From contig JAOQIN010000003.1 in the NCBI GenBank assembly GCA_026134085.1, positions 1 to 64,000 of the forward strand: a DNA stretch of 64,000 bases, written 5' to 3'. Made by a program: the position numbers and the translations under genes. Origin of the DNA: Candidatus Methanoxibalbensis ujae. Its GTDB lineage: Archaea; Halobacteriota; Syntropharchaeia; Alkanophagales; Methanospirareceae. Below the pieces are notes generated by a model that searched no databases, was not told the DNA's origin, and was given only the letters and a program-made list of their open reading frames with translations. Below, one piece after another: positions 45,629 through 54,676 of this stretch (the stretch's first letter is position 1; each line of letters opens with the position of its first letter).

Positions 45629-46414
45629 TCAAGATATACCTCCAATCCGATTTGCTTTTTTGGAGATGACTCGCCCTGCTCGCTTAAAGAACACGCTCAA
45701 CAATGCTCCTGAAACGATCAGCGCAATCCAATCGATCACGATGACAGCAACCTCATATCTGTATTCGAGGTCGCTTCCGTAGAGCAGAGCGAGGACGATG
45801 AGCGATCCGACTGCCAGGACAGAACTTGCGCCGAATACAAGCCGTATTATCCACTCAAGCCTCTCACGCCGGCCGAACGCGAGAGCGACAAACAGGAAGG
45901 ACACGCCCATCATCAGGTGGCCGACTTCCTCCAGTGCAATAAAAACCCCGTGCGGATTGTATTGCGAGAGGAGCGAGAGCCCCTCAACCTCGCCCTTCAG
46001 GAGACTGGGCTGCATAACCGCAAGTTGAATGAAGTAGTTTGTGGCGAGCACAGCCGCAGAGATCACGGCAAAGGACAATGCGACTTGGCTGAATACCCGC
46101 CTGTCGGCAGAGGCAGAGGCGTAGTGGTGGATGCAAACAACGAGCACAACAAATAGCAGTGACATCAGGAATGCTGGATACATCCAGAGGTAGTCATTTG
46201 GAACGAATACGGCGGCATCGGTATAGGGATATGTAATACACGAATCCAACATACAGAACGGCCCGGACCGTGGAGGGGCGGTTGTGACGGCGATAACCAG
46301 AGCCACCGCTGCAGCTACTGCTGTTGAGATTGAGGTCCAGAATCCAAGCACACTCTGTCTGGCGGAGTTTGTAGTTTCGGCATCAGTAACCTGATTTGAT
46401 CTTAATTGAGACAT
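45629..46414 (-). CDS. Multi-pass membrane protein of unknown function
   Basis: The 261-residue protein has six or seven helices (SISTAVAAAVALVIAVTTAP through DWIALIVSGALLSVFFKRAG) and a conserved-looking YNPHGVFIALEEVGHLMMGV segment. Its base composition is richer in G+C than neighbouring cassettes, so its source may differ. It is the first cassette in transcriptional order on the minus strand. No family recognised. Confidence 0.7.
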   Translation of the reverse strand: MSQLRSNQVTDAETTNSARQSVLGFWTSISTAVAAAVALVIAVTTAPPRSGPFCMLDSCITYPYTDAAVFVPNDYLWMYPAFLMSLLFVVLVVCIHHYASASADRRVFSQVALSFAVISAAVLATNYFIQLAVMQPSLLKGEVEGLSLLSQYNPHGVFIALEEVGHLMMGVSFLFVALAFGRRERLEWIIRLVFGASSVLAVGSLIVLALLYGSDLEYRYEVAVIVIDWIALIVSGALLSVFFKRAGRVISKKANRIGGIS

Positions 46415-47947
46415 TTAATTTTCCTCCTTCGCTGGCTCCACATTCGCTTTGACGTTCGCTTTGTTTGCTCACGGATCTTATTTCTTTTTCGTTTCTACTT
46501 ATCATTTTTGTCTTTCTCGGGCAAAGCATTCAGCGTCCTGAGGATATGCTTGAGGCAAATTTGGGCTCTGTAGCCATTCCTGTCAGCAGAGGCCATTCCT
46601 GTCAGCAGAATGGCGAGGCACGAAGTAAGAGTTCAGACGCCGCCGAATTTCTGTATCATTTCACTTTTTTACACTTTTTTATAATCAGACCTATCAGGCC
46701 TTCATGCTGCCTTAACGAATTTTTCTTTTGCGTCATTGCATGCATACACGGAGACAGCTCCAGGCTCATCGTCCCAAAGGTGTGGCTTTCTCAATTCTCA
46801 AGTTGTCGTAGCTCTCAAAGATGTAACGATGTTCATCAGCCTGTCTCCTGTTAGGAGATTCAGAAGTCGTTGGTAAGTGCCTCTCTCTGACACCTTATTT
46901 TTCATAGTAAACCACTCCCGGCTTGAACATCCAACGAGAACCACCATCTCTGACACGGAGAGCGTTAAAGATGGCAAGGCTTTTTCTATTGCCGCAACCT
47001 ATCAAATCAACCCTTTTTCCACTTCCTTTCCTCTCTCTTCGTTCCTTTTATTTTTTCATAAACGTGAGAGTTCAGACCTGATTCTTGCTCCGTTTGCCCA
47101 GTCTGTCAGAATTTCAAGTTGAAGCAGATGACAATGCGGTGTAACCAGCTGAGAAATGCTCAGTAGCATCCCCCTTTTCAGTTCCTGTCATCATCAATAT
47201 AACAGGAAGCGGATCCTGCCAGACGCTTCTTCTGGCACATAAGCCGAAGCGGGGCCCATGTCTCTGCGGGTGAGCCTGAGGCTCTTGCAAAGGCTTTCCC
47301 AAATTCTTCTAAATCCAATTAGCTTGGCATACTTCTCATCGTATCCGAGAGCTCGCATCTGAGAGCTAAATCATGAGCATTCTGGGCCTGTGTGAGGCAT
47401 CAGATATAGGCATCAGGTATGATCTTCCTCCTTAACCACCATTGTTTCCCTGCAGGACTTGTTTCTGTTTCCCATTCGCAAAGAGCAGCACGGTGAATTC
47501 CTGGCAGGTGTGGGAGACCAAGTGAGACCGGAGGTGAAGGTATCATTTCCCTGTTTTATTGTCTTAAATGGCTACTGTGAAATGTTTGGCGAGAAGCAAA
47601 GATAGCTTCGGCACTTCGCCAAAATCTGCGGGGCTTCAGATGCGCTCGGAAAGATGCTTACGTGCTCCCCAAAACCAGACAAGCCAGACACAACAATGTC
47701 TGAGGAGCCAGCATAGTCAGCATATGCATCGTCAAATGATGTGCTCTCACCCATCCCTGTGCTCACATCTCATCATTTATATTTCATCAATATTTCATCA
47801 CAAACGCCTATATGTCATTATCATCTCCCTCTTTTATTGTTTGTTTTTATTTCTCAAATTTAATGCAGGCAACGAGTTCGCAGCGGGTGTGTGCAGGGAA
47901 AACTTCTTTAAGTGATCAATGAAGAGTGTAGAGAGGAGGTGTGGGAA
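46415..47947. other. 1.5-kb region without an intact gene at the proximal end of the array
   Basis: No frame on either strand looks like a real gene. On the minus strand, broken pieces such as YDEKYAKLIGFRRIWESLCK and LTLSVSEMVVLVGCSSREWF suggest one or more decayed genes that I cannot identify. A 19-bp exact tandem duplication lies at 46573-46610. This is where an integrase gene would be expected relative to the cassette orientation, but I find no tyrosine-recombinase motif. Confidence 0.5.
46573..46610. repeat. 19-bp tandem duplication
   Basis: GCCATTCCTGTCAGCAGA plus one variable base occurs twice in succession (46573-46591 and 46592-46610). It resembles the chromosomal duplications, suggesting that the chromosomal side of the border begins left of here. 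Confidence 0.75.
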
Positions 47948-48601
47948 ATGGATATAAAATGGCATGGACATGCGTGTTTTGAGATATCTGCTGCTGGCAT
48001 GAAAGTTGTGACGGATCCTTATGACAGCAGCATAGGATATGAGATGCCTGCGATCGCGGCGGACATAGTGACAGTGAGTCATGACCATTATGATCACAAC
48101 AATGTGAGTGCGCTTGCAGGTGAGCCTGCAGTCGTGCGAGGAGCGGGAGAGCATGTTGTGAAAGGCATTCGGTTCGTTGGCATTGAGACATTTCATGACA
48201 CAAGAATGGGGGCGGAAAGAGGCATAAACACTGTTTTCGTGTGGGAGATGGAGGGCATACGCCTGTGTCATCTCGGTGACCTAGGGCATGTGCTTGATGA
48301 TGAACAGGTTGCTGCCATAAGGGGGGAAGGTGACATTGATGTGCTCTTTGTCCCTGTGGGCGGCGTGTTCACTGTTGATGCGGAGGATGCGAGCAAGGTT
48401 GTTGAGCAGATATCTCCGAGGATTGCGATTCCCATGCACTACAAGACGAAAGGGCTGAAGCTGAACATCGCGGACGAGCGCGAATTTCTGCGCGGGAAAG
48501 AGGACAGAGTGCGCCGGGAGGAAGTTCTGACAATCACAAGGGACACTGTTCCGACTGCTGCCGAAGCGGAAATCGTGGTATTGGAGAGATGGAAGCGCTG
48601 A
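47948..48601 (+). CDS. Metal-dependent hydrolase of the metallo-beta-lactamase fold (UPF0173/UlaG-like)
   Basis: The 217-residue protein begins MDIKWHGHACFEI and carries the MBL motif SHDHYDHNN (HxHxDH), then HLGDLGHVLDDEQ and IPMHYKT, as in UPF0173/L-ascorbate-6-phosphate lactonase-like hydrolases widespread in archaea. The substrate is unknown. The ATG at 47948 follows GGAGGTG. It is the first intact chromosomal gene right of the array. Confidence 0.88.
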   Translation: MDIKWHGHACFEISAAGMKVVTDPYDSSIGYEMPAIAADIVTVSHDHYDHNNVSALAGEPAVVRGAGEHVVKGIRFVGIETFHDTRMGAERGINTVFVWEMEGIRLCHLGDLGHVLDDEQVAAIRGEGDIDVLFVPVGGVFTVDAEDASKVVEQISPRIAIPMHYKTKGLKLNIADEREFLRGKEDRVRREEVLTITRDTVPTAAEAEIVVLERWKR

Positions 48602-48671
48602 ACCAAGTGGCTCACACTCTGTTTGCTGTGGGCGGAATTCTCCTTCCTGCACTCCCACTGTGGTGGGTGCT

Positions 48672-48703
48672 TATGAGTAATGATCATTATGAGTAATGAT
48701 CAT
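48672..48703. repeat. 16-bp exact tandem duplication
   Basis: TATGAGTAATGATCAT occurs twice in succession between the MBL hydrolase and YbjQ-like genes. Confidence 0.8.
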
Positions 48704-48744
48704 TGAGAGATACACAGAGTGGAAGAGAAGGAGGATTTGCGACC

Positions 48745-49065
48745 ATGATTGTTGTTAACACAGATTTTGTGCCCGGGAAGGAAATATCAGAAGTGCTTGG
48801 TATCGTGAAAGGAAATGTCATCTGGGCAAAACATGTCGGAAAGGACATCCTCGCAGGTTTCAGACAGCTTGTGGGCGGTGAGATAAAAGAATACACTGAG
48901 ATGATGACAGAAGCACGGGAGGTTGCACTGAAACGCATGACGGAAAAAGCGGAAGAACTCGGCGCTGACGCTGTTATAAATGTGAGATTCATCACATCAA
49001 TGGTGATGCAGGGAGCCGCTGAAATACTCGCTTACGGAACAGCGGTGAGATTAAAAGAGAAATGA
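48745..49065 (+). CDS. YbjQ/UPF0145-family protein
   Basis: The 106-residue protein has the family's MIVVNTDFVPGKEISEVLGI start, the central GFRQLVGGEIKEYTEMMTEA segment and AEELGADAVINVRFITS. The family forms pentameric rings; its function is not established, with heavy-metal binding suggested. The ATG at 48745 follows AAGGAGG. Confidence 0.9.
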   Translation: MIVVNTDFVPGKEISEVLGIVKGNVIWAKHVGKDILAGFRQLVGGEIKEYTEMMTEAREVALKRMTEKAEELGADAVINVRFITSMVMQGAAEILAYGTAVRLKEK

Positions 49066-49094
49066 TAAAGGAGAAATGACTGACGGGCGCTCGC

Positions 49095-49130
49095 ATGTGC
49101 CAGATTTGAGCAATGTGCCAGATTTGAGCA
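49095..49130. repeat. 18-bp exact tandem duplication
   Basis: ATGTGCCAGATTTGAGCA occurs at 49095-49112 and again at 49113-49130. A second, 14-bp duplication (GTCTGATAAAAAAG, 49163-49190) follows in the same gap. Confidence 0.85.
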
Positions 49131-49215
49131 TTTTCAGATCTCAACTTCTCTGATGAGGCAACGTCTGATAAAAAAGGTCTGATAAAAAAGGCAACGAGTT
49201 TTGTAAATAGAAGAA

Positions 49216-50124
49216 ATGCTGATAGGCGCGCCTGTATGGCTTGGAAATCGCCCTTTCAGGCAGACGCTCTCATCACTGAGGCATGCAGGCTGCGATTATC
49301 TGGAGTTCTCACTTGACTTCCCTCTTCCCGAATGCATGCGCACATCCGATGATTTCAGGCAGATGCTTGATGAATTCGGCCTGAAAATTGCTTTTCACTC
49401 GCCTTTGGATGTGCAGACAGTGCATCCACGCAGCGAGATATTTGAGGCAGGCATGAAAATACTGAAGAGATGCTTTGAGTTCTGCTCCCGATTTCCTTCA
49501 ACATTGTACTACAATCTCCATCTACATCCAAGAATAACTACAATGAAACTGAAGGATATAAGGGAGAAGATTAAGAAAATATGCACGAAACAATGTGAGG
49601 AAATTGCAAGAATTGGTGAGGAATTTGGGTTGACGCTGACTGTTGAGAATGATTTCATGCCTTTTGAGATGTCAGAGCTCATATTTGAAGCCGTTTCAGA
49701 GACTGGAATGTGGTTCACACTTGACATCGGTCATGCGATCATATCTGATATGCATTTCCGCAAGCAGAATGCGAGCAGCGGTGGGGGGGTCCGGCGAGGA
49801 CATGAGGAGAAAAATGGAAGAGATGCGAATGTGTTCAGAGCCTCGGAAATCAGAGCATCGGAGATAATCAGTCGCTGGATGGAGAGGTGTGCCGACAGGG
49901 TGCTTGTTGTGCATATTCACGATTGTGCACTTCGTGGCTGTGAGAAGACTGACCACATATCCCTCGGCCGTGGTGATCTTGACATTGAAGAGGTGTTGAA
50001 CACTGTCAGGCGTGCAGATTTCAAATATATGCTTGTTGAGGCTTTCTGGCGAAACAGGCAGAAGGAGGAAATGACATACGATGAGATGCGCCGGAACATT
50101 GAAATATGCAGATCAATATTATAA
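49216..50124 (+). CDS. Xylose-isomerase-like TIM-barrel protein
   Basis: The 302-residue protein has the fold of the sugar-phosphate isomerase / AP endonuclease 2 superfamily: GAPVWLGNRPFRQTL, LKIAFHSPLDVQTVHP, LTVENDFMPFEMSEL, GMWFTLDIGHAII, VLVVHIHDCALRG and HISLGRGDLDIEEVL, with the metal-binding Glu, Asp and His residues in these segments. The exact reaction is unknown. A short GGG-rich insertion near residue 195 and a repeated ASEI peptide (RASEIRASEII) are lineage oddities. It converges with srp54, with stops five bases apart. Confidence 0.82.
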   Translation: MLIGAPVWLGNRPFRQTLSSLRHAGCDYLEFSLDFPLPECMRTSDDFRQMLDEFGLKIAFHSPLDVQTVHPRSEIFEAGMKILKRCFEFCSRFPSTLYYNLHLHPRITTMKLKDIREKIKKICTKQCEEIARIGEEFGLTLTVENDFMPFEMSELIFEAVSETGMWFTLDIGHAIISDMHFRKQNASSGGGVRRGHEEKNGRDANVFRASEIRASEIISRWMERCADRVLVVHIHDCALRGCEKTDHISLGRGDLDIEEVLNTVRRADFKYMLVEAFWRNRQKEEMTYDEMRRNIEICRSIL

Positions 50125-50129
50125 TAAAA

Positions 50130-51554
50130 TTATTTAAATTTTTTCAGAATTTTCCCTATGGGTGTGCCACTGCGGGTCATGAATCCCCCTCTCCCCCTCT
50201 CAGCTGCGCTCAGCCCTTTAAGCATGCGCTGCATCATGCGATGATATTTTAGGAGTTCGCTCACCTCAGCGGTTGTGGTCCCTGAGCCACGGGCAATTCT
50301 CCTTATGCGAGATGCGTTTATTATGCGCGGATCATTTAGCTCTTCATCTGTCATTGAATCCATCATTGCCTTGAATCTCCTGAGTTTTTCCTCAGTTATT
50401 TGAGATATTTCATCATTTAAATCTATGTTCAGAGTGCCAAATGGCATCATTTGAAGCAGTTTCTTCAGAGGTCCCATTTTTCTGAGCGCTTCAAGCTGCT
50501 TATACATGTCTCTCAATGTGAATTTTCCTCTCAGTATTTTCTCACCGAGCTCATCAACCGTTTCTTCATCTGTCTGCTGTTTGACGCTCTCCTCAGCGAT
50601 TTCCATAAGCGTCTGTATGTCTCCGAAGCCGAGCAATCGTGATATGAATCTTTCGGGGATGAAGCGCTCAATATCGTCTATCTTCTCGCCTGTTCCTATG
50701 AACGCGATTCCAGCGTTTGTCTCCGAAACTGCTGAAAGAGCTCCGCCGCCTTTTGCAGTGCCGTCCATTTTTGTGAGTATGATGCCTGTTATGCCGACTG
50801 CCTCGTCAAACGCCTTAGCCTGCTCTGATGCGAGTTGACCTATCGCCGCATCTATGACGAGAAGGCGCTGCTCTGGATTCACAGCATCGTTAAGCGCACG
50901 CAGCTCCTCTATCATATCAGATTCAAGCGCATGTCTTCCTGCTGTGTCTATTATTTTGACATCATACTTCTCAAACAGCTTGAGACCTTCAAGTGCAACA
51001 TCAACAGCATCTATGCCACTCATAAGACCCTCTTCCATTCGCACGGCACCGTCGCCGCTGAAATCACATCCGGATGTTGAGATGCCGCCATCATAGAAAG
51101 GAACACCCATGGATGAGCAGAGCTGCTTCAACTGCTCTGAAGCTGCAGGTCTGTGGACATCAGCACATATTACAGCGGGCTTCAGCCCTTTTTTCTGGAA
51201 GAACCTTGCGAGCTTCGCACATGAAAGCGTCTTTCCAGAGCCGTTCAGGCCGAAGACGAGTATTTTCTGCGGAGAGAGTGGAACTTCAACACCCCTTCCA
51301 AGAATCCTCAAAAGCTCTTCATACACAACGCGTATGGCATACTCCCTCGGGTTCAGTGTGGCCCCTTCCTCACGCAGCACACGCTCCCTGACACGATTTG
51401 ACATTCTCTTCACGAGGGATATCTTCACATCCGCCTGAATGAGCGCACGCTGAATGTCCCTGACAACTTCATCAATCACTCTCCTGTCTATGCGATTCGC
51501 TCGTATGAGCTTCTGCACAGCTCCCCGTAATGTCCTGCTCAAACCTTCATGCAT
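50130..51554 (-). CDS. srp54: Signal recognition particle GTPase SRP54
   Basis: This is the SRP core GTPase that binds signal sequences and 7S RNA. It has the N domain, the G domain with [16 protein letters not shown] (P-loop), [12 protein letters not shown] and [14 protein letters not shown], and a Met-rich M domain with [13 protein letters not shown] and [20 protein letters not shown] for signal peptide and RNA binding. The 474 residues are slightly longer than usual because of a short insertion in the G domain (near [16 protein letters not shown]). Confidence 0.96.
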   Translation of the reverse strand: MHEGLSRTLRGAVQKLIRANRIDRRVIDEVVRDIQRALIQADVKISLVKRMSNRVRERVLREEGATLNPREYAIRVVYEELLRILGRGVEVPLSPQKILVFGLNGSGKTLSCAKLARFFQKKGLKPAVICADVHRPAASEQLKQLCSSMGVPFYDGGISTSGCDFSGDGAVRMEEGLMSGIDAVDVALEGLKLFEKYDVKIIDTAGRHALESDMIEELRALNDAVNPEQRLLVIDAAIGQLASEQAKAFDEAVGITGIILTKMDGTAKGGGALSAVSETNAGIAFIGTGEKIDDIERFIPERFISRLLGFGDIQTLMEIAEESVKQQTDEETVDELGEKILRGKFTLRDMYKQLEALRKMGPLKKLLQMMPFGTLNIDLNDEISQITEEKLRRFKAMMDSMTDEELNDPRIINASRIRRIARGSGTTTAEVSELLKYHRMMQRMLKGLSAAERGRGGFMTRSGTPIGKILKKFK

Positions 51555-51828
51555 CTTTTCTCATATCGTCCTCATATTATTTCGCTGTTTCTTTTCGCCT
51601 TTCGCTGTTACTTTTAGCCTTGCAGTGAGATGTGGGAAATGTCGGTTTTTGCCGACACCACTGGTAAGAAGGGAAATCTGTCCGGAGGAATAATTGAAAT
51701 TGAGTATGAAAGGGCATCGTATATCTTGCGGAGATGTGAATCATTCCACGGTCTATGGACGACCTCGTGTATGGCGTGTATGGTGATGGGATCTGCTGCG
51801 GGATCATTCCAGCTGCTGAAGTGGGGAA
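51555..51828. other. Divergent intergenic region between srp54 and the RuvC gene
   Basis: About 270 bases. A reading frame near 51600-51690 gives a cysteine-bearing peptide (RCGKCRFLPTPLVRREIC), but without a start or family I do not call it a gene. Nothing else is recognised. Confidence 0.4.
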
Positions 51829-52335
51829 ATGGCGCGTGTTATTGGCATAGACCCGGGGATTGCTGAAACAGGTTGGGGAATCGTGGAACTGGGAGACGAT
51901 GGATTTCGCTGTGTTGCACATGGGTGCATCCGGACAAGGCAGGATCAGCCAAAGGAGATGAGATTGAAAACAATATATGACTCACTGCTGAAAATAATAA
52001 GCCAATATGAGCCCGATATAATGGCGATTGAAAAGATATTTTTCAATGCAAATGTGAAAACAGCTATGAGCGTTGGTCAATCACGGGGTGTTTGTATGTT
52101 AGCCGCTGCAGTTTCCGGGTTGAAAACATACGAATATAATTCATCTGCTGTAAAAAACATAATAACCGGACGGGGAAGAGCATCAAAGAAGGAGGTTGCT
52201 CGCTGTGTATGCGAGATTTTGCATATGGACAAAATTCCCAGACCATACGATGTGACAGATGCTCTCGCAATAGCGCTCGCCCACCTATTGAAGCAACAGC
52301 AGAGGTCAAGCGATGCATCTGCTTCCGGACCATGA
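51829..52335 (+). CDS. ruvC: RuvC-type Holliday junction resolvase
   Basis: The 168-residue protein matches bacterial RuvC: VIGIDPGIAETGWGIVE (first catalytic Asp), IMAIEKIFFNANVKTAMSVG (catalytic Glu and the FFxxN region), then GRGRASKKEV and YDVTDALAIALAHL (final two Asp). RuvC cuts four-way DNA junctions. Archaea normally use the unrelated Hjc, so a full-length RuvC is unusual. No ruvA or ruvB is near. The gene ends directly against the convergent EMC6-like gene. Confidence 0.92.
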   Translation: MARVIGIDPGIAETGWGIVELGDDGFRCVAHGCIRTRQDQPKEMRLKTIYDSLLKIISQYEPDIMAIEKIFFNANVKTAMSVGQSRGVCMLAAAVSGLKTYEYNSSAVKNIITGRGRASKKEVARCVCEILHMDKIPRPYDVTDALAIALAHLLKQQQRSSDASASGP

Positions 52336-52695
52336 CTATAAATTCAAAAGCAGCGTGAATGATATGAACCAGCCGAAAAGAGTCATAAAGGAGAGATAAA
52401 GGAAATCTTTCGCATCTTTGAGCATGTTGTAGCGAGGATATATGAACCTCTGTATCAGTATGAATATCATAGCAATAAGTAATCCATCGCCCTCTGCAGG
52501 ATTTGTCAGCGTAAAGGACAGGATGCCTGCGATGATGCCGAAAATTGTTGGGAAAATCACTTTCTTCACACCCAATATGTATTCTTCATTGCCTCGCAAA
52601 GATGCAAATGCATGACGCTCTGCGTTCTTCGTGCTGTCGGTGCTCCTGCTTTCAGTTCTCTTTCTTTCAGTTTCGGTCATATCATCAGATATCAT
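52336..52695 (-). CDS. Small membrane protein resembling archaeal EMC6
   Basis: After a charged 40-residue N-terminus the protein has three helices (VIFPTIFGIIAGILSFTLTN, LLIAMIFILIQRFIYPRY, LYLSFMTLFGWFISFTLLLN). The layout and the final FMTLFGWFISFTLLLN segment resemble archaeal EMC6-like proteins linked to membrane protein insertion. This is a fold-level judgement. It lies downstream of nadA on the same strand, with 16 bases between them. Confidence 0.55.
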   Translation of the reverse strand: MISDDMTETERKRTESRSTDSTKNAERHAFASLRGNEEYILGVKKVIFPTIFGIIAGILSFTLTNPAEGDGLLIAMIFILIQRFIYPRYNMLKDAKDFLYLSFMTLFGWFISFTLLLNL

Positions 52696-52711
52696 TATCA
52701 GTCACCTTCAG

Positions 52712-53641
52712 TCACCGGTGTGATATCATGCGCTCTATTGCCCTTCTCGCATCTGCTGCGACATCCTCAGGAACTCTCACAACTGGTTTTTCTCTCTCCA
52801 ATGCCGCCTCTATTTTGGGAAGTGAATGCATTTTCATCTGCGGGCACACAGCATTCTCTGATATCGGATAAAACTTTTTTGATGGGTTCTGCTTTTTCAG
52901 TCTGTATATCAGGCCTATTTCCGTGCCTATCACGAATTCACTCGCTGAGGATTTGCTGCAATACCTGAGCATGCCGCTTGTTGAGGCGATGAAATCAGCA
53001 TTCTCCTGAACCTCAGGAACGCATTCAGGATGCACAACAACCTCTGCATATGGATGAGATGCGCGAGCGGCGATGAGGTCTTCAAGTGATATCTGGTGAT
53101 GTGTCGGGCATATTCCATATTCTGGAACTGTTATGATCCTCTTATCGCTTCGCTTCCTCACAAAATATGAGAGATTCTTATCGGGACCAAATATGATATT
53201 TTGTGAGGACATGGCATTCACGATTTCAGGAGCGTTCGCGGATGTGCATATGCAGTCCGCAAGCGCCTTTGCGTGTGCGCTCGTGTTTACATACAGCACG
53301 ACCTCAGCATCTGGATGCGCTCTCCTTGCCTCTCTTATCATCTCCGCATTTAACATCTGCGCCATCGGGCATATCGCTCCGACATCTGGAAGCAGCACTT
53401 TCCTGTCGGGATTCAGAACATAGGCTGTCTCCGCCATGAAATCAACACCGCAGAAAACAATGATGTCCGCATCAGTATTCTGAGCGGCTATCGCAAGCTC
53501 AAGCGAATCACCGACGACATCCGCAATCTCCTGAACCTCGGGTCTCTGATAGTTGTGTGCAAGAATGAGAGCTCTCTTCCTTCGCTTCAGCCGTTCTATG
53601 CGCTCCTTCAGATCCATCAACCTCAACTGAAAATCTTCCAT
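52712..53641 (-). CDS. nadA: Quinolinate synthase A
   Basis: NadA is the [4Fe-4S] enzyme that condenses iminoaspartate with dihydroxyacetone phosphate to quinolinate for NAD. It shows ALILAHNYQRPEVQEIADVV, IVFCGVDFMAETAYVLNPD, LLPDVGAICPMAQ (first cluster Cys), VYVNTSAHAKALADCICTSA (second) and the late SENAVCPQMKMHSLPKI (third). The ATG at 53641 gives 309 residues, the family length; the upstream frame to 53779 is not conserved. nadB and nadC are not in the window. Confidence 0.94.
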   Translation of the reverse strand: MEDFQLRLMDLKERIERLKRRKRALILAHNYQRPEVQEIADVVGDSLELAIAAQNTDADIIVFCGVDFMAETAYVLNPDRKVLLPDVGAICPMAQMLNAEMIREARRAHPDAEVVLYVNTSAHAKALADCICTSANAPEIVNAMSSQNIIFGPDKNLSYFVRKRSDKRIITVPEYGICPTHHQISLEDLIAARASHPYAEVVVHPECVPEVQENADFIASTSGMLRYCSKSSASEFVIGTEIGLIYRLKKQNPSKKFYPISENAVCPQMKMHSLPKIEAALEREKPVVRVPEDVAADARRAIERMISHR

Positions 53642-53918
53642 CCTCGTCACCTGCGTCCAATGTACATCTTTCCTAATTTCTATCCCCCATCCTAAAAGGT
53701 TCACGCCCCGTTTTCCATTTCTTCTCCATCTCCCGACCCATTCACATTTGGCAGCTGGAACATCGAACATCAGACTCACGCAGGAGGGCTCTGCATGTCT
53801 CTCTGTTGAGACGGAGGAAGTATAAAACTGAAACTGAAACAGTTCTGAAACAGAAACAGAGAGAGTGAATCAAGAGATGAAACAGAAAATATAGAGCAAA
53901 GGTACAGAGCAGCTGAGA

Positions 53919-54008
53919 TAGCGGGGGATGGATTCGAACCATCGATCTCCGGGTTTCTCCGCCTGCGCTTATGAGCCCGACGGGATATCCTGACTACCCC
54001 ACCCCGCT
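53919..54008 (-). tRNA. Initiator tRNA-Met (CAT) with an intron
   Basis: The acceptor AGCGGGG pairs with CCCCGCT, and the A1-U72 pair marks the archaeal initiator. The D arm GGGTAGTCAGGATATCCC, the T arm GATGG TTCGAAT CCATC and the anticodon loop CTCATAA are clear. Fifteen extra bases (about 53955-53969; minus strand AGCGCAGGCGGAGAA) interrupt the loop one base 3' of the anticodon, the canonical 37/38 position for archaeal introns removed by the splicing endonuclease. Removing them restores a TCGGG/CCCGG anticodon stem with a terminal U-G pair. Confidence 0.9.
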
Positions 54009-54032
54009 GCTATGATTTTTTTATTCACACTC

Positions 54033-54041
54033 ATTTAAATA
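54033..54041 (-). promoter_or_regulatory. TATA box for the initiator tRNA gene
   Basis: The minus strand reads TATTTAAAT 25-33 bases upstream of the tRNA 5' end, an ideal archaeal box A position. Confidence 0.65.
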
Positions 54042-54201
54042 CTTTGCGCCACGCCATCGTCACATCATCACATGGCGATCAAAGGCAAAGGCAGAGCAGT
54101 TTCCGCGTTGCAGCCTCTGCTTGAAAAAGGTTTCCATATAAAAATGAATTTGGAAAAAATAGAAAGATTTAAAAGAGGCGAGCGATGGATGGTAGAGGGG
54201 G

Positions 54202-54495
54202 ATGGACGAGGAGAAGCTTATAGAGAGTGCACATGTGCTTTTCCACCCGATAAGATACAGAATTGTGAAGGTGCTGAAAGAGCGACCGATGCACATAAAC
54301 GAGATAAGCGACAGGATCGGGAAGGATCGGAGACTTGTCTCGCATCATCTGCTCACACTTGAGGAACATGGGTTCCTCGCAAGCAGATACTATGTGTCGC
54401 AGATGCCACGGTCAAAGGGAAAAGCAATACGAATCTACTGGAACACGGAGAAGGTGAAGGAAGTCATGGAAGAACTTCGTGATATGCTGTATTGA
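54202..54495 (+). CDS. ArsR-like winged-helix transcription regulator
   Basis: The 97-residue protein is a single winged helix: ESAHVLFHPIRYRIVKVLKE, then HINEISDRIGKDRRLVSHHL (recognition helix) and LEEHGFLASRYYV (wing), with an Arg/Lys-rich end. No metal-binding cysteines are visible. The ATG is preceded by GAGGGGG. A TATA-like CATATAAAAATG lies at about 54135-54146. Target genes are unknown. Confidence 0.85.
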   Translation: MDEEKLIESAHVLFHPIRYRIVKVLKERPMHINEISDRIGKDRRLVSHHLLTLEEHGFLASRYYVSQMPRSKGKAIRIYWNTEKVKEVMEELRDMLY

Positions 54496-54676
54496 CCCGC
54501 TGATGCTCTCTGCTGAGGCGAATTTCTGCAGAGTCCGTTTGAGCCGAGTGAGGAATACTCCCGCATCCCGAAGCAGCCTCTGCCAGCACATGTTGTGTCG
54601 CTCAATACCGTGCGGACAATGGAATGAATGGATGTGCCTGGCTTTATGCTCATTGAATTCATGACATTAAATTCAA

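Noticed and set aside
46465..47122. Plus-strand frames at 46465-46854 and 46877-47122 as possible integrase pieces.
   Set aside because: Neither contains an Arg...His-x-x-Arg...Tyr arrangement or other recombinase features; amino acid composition looks random.
51630..51866. 78-codon frame upstream of ruvC.
   Set aside because: It has no family match or start signal and overlaps the ruvC start.
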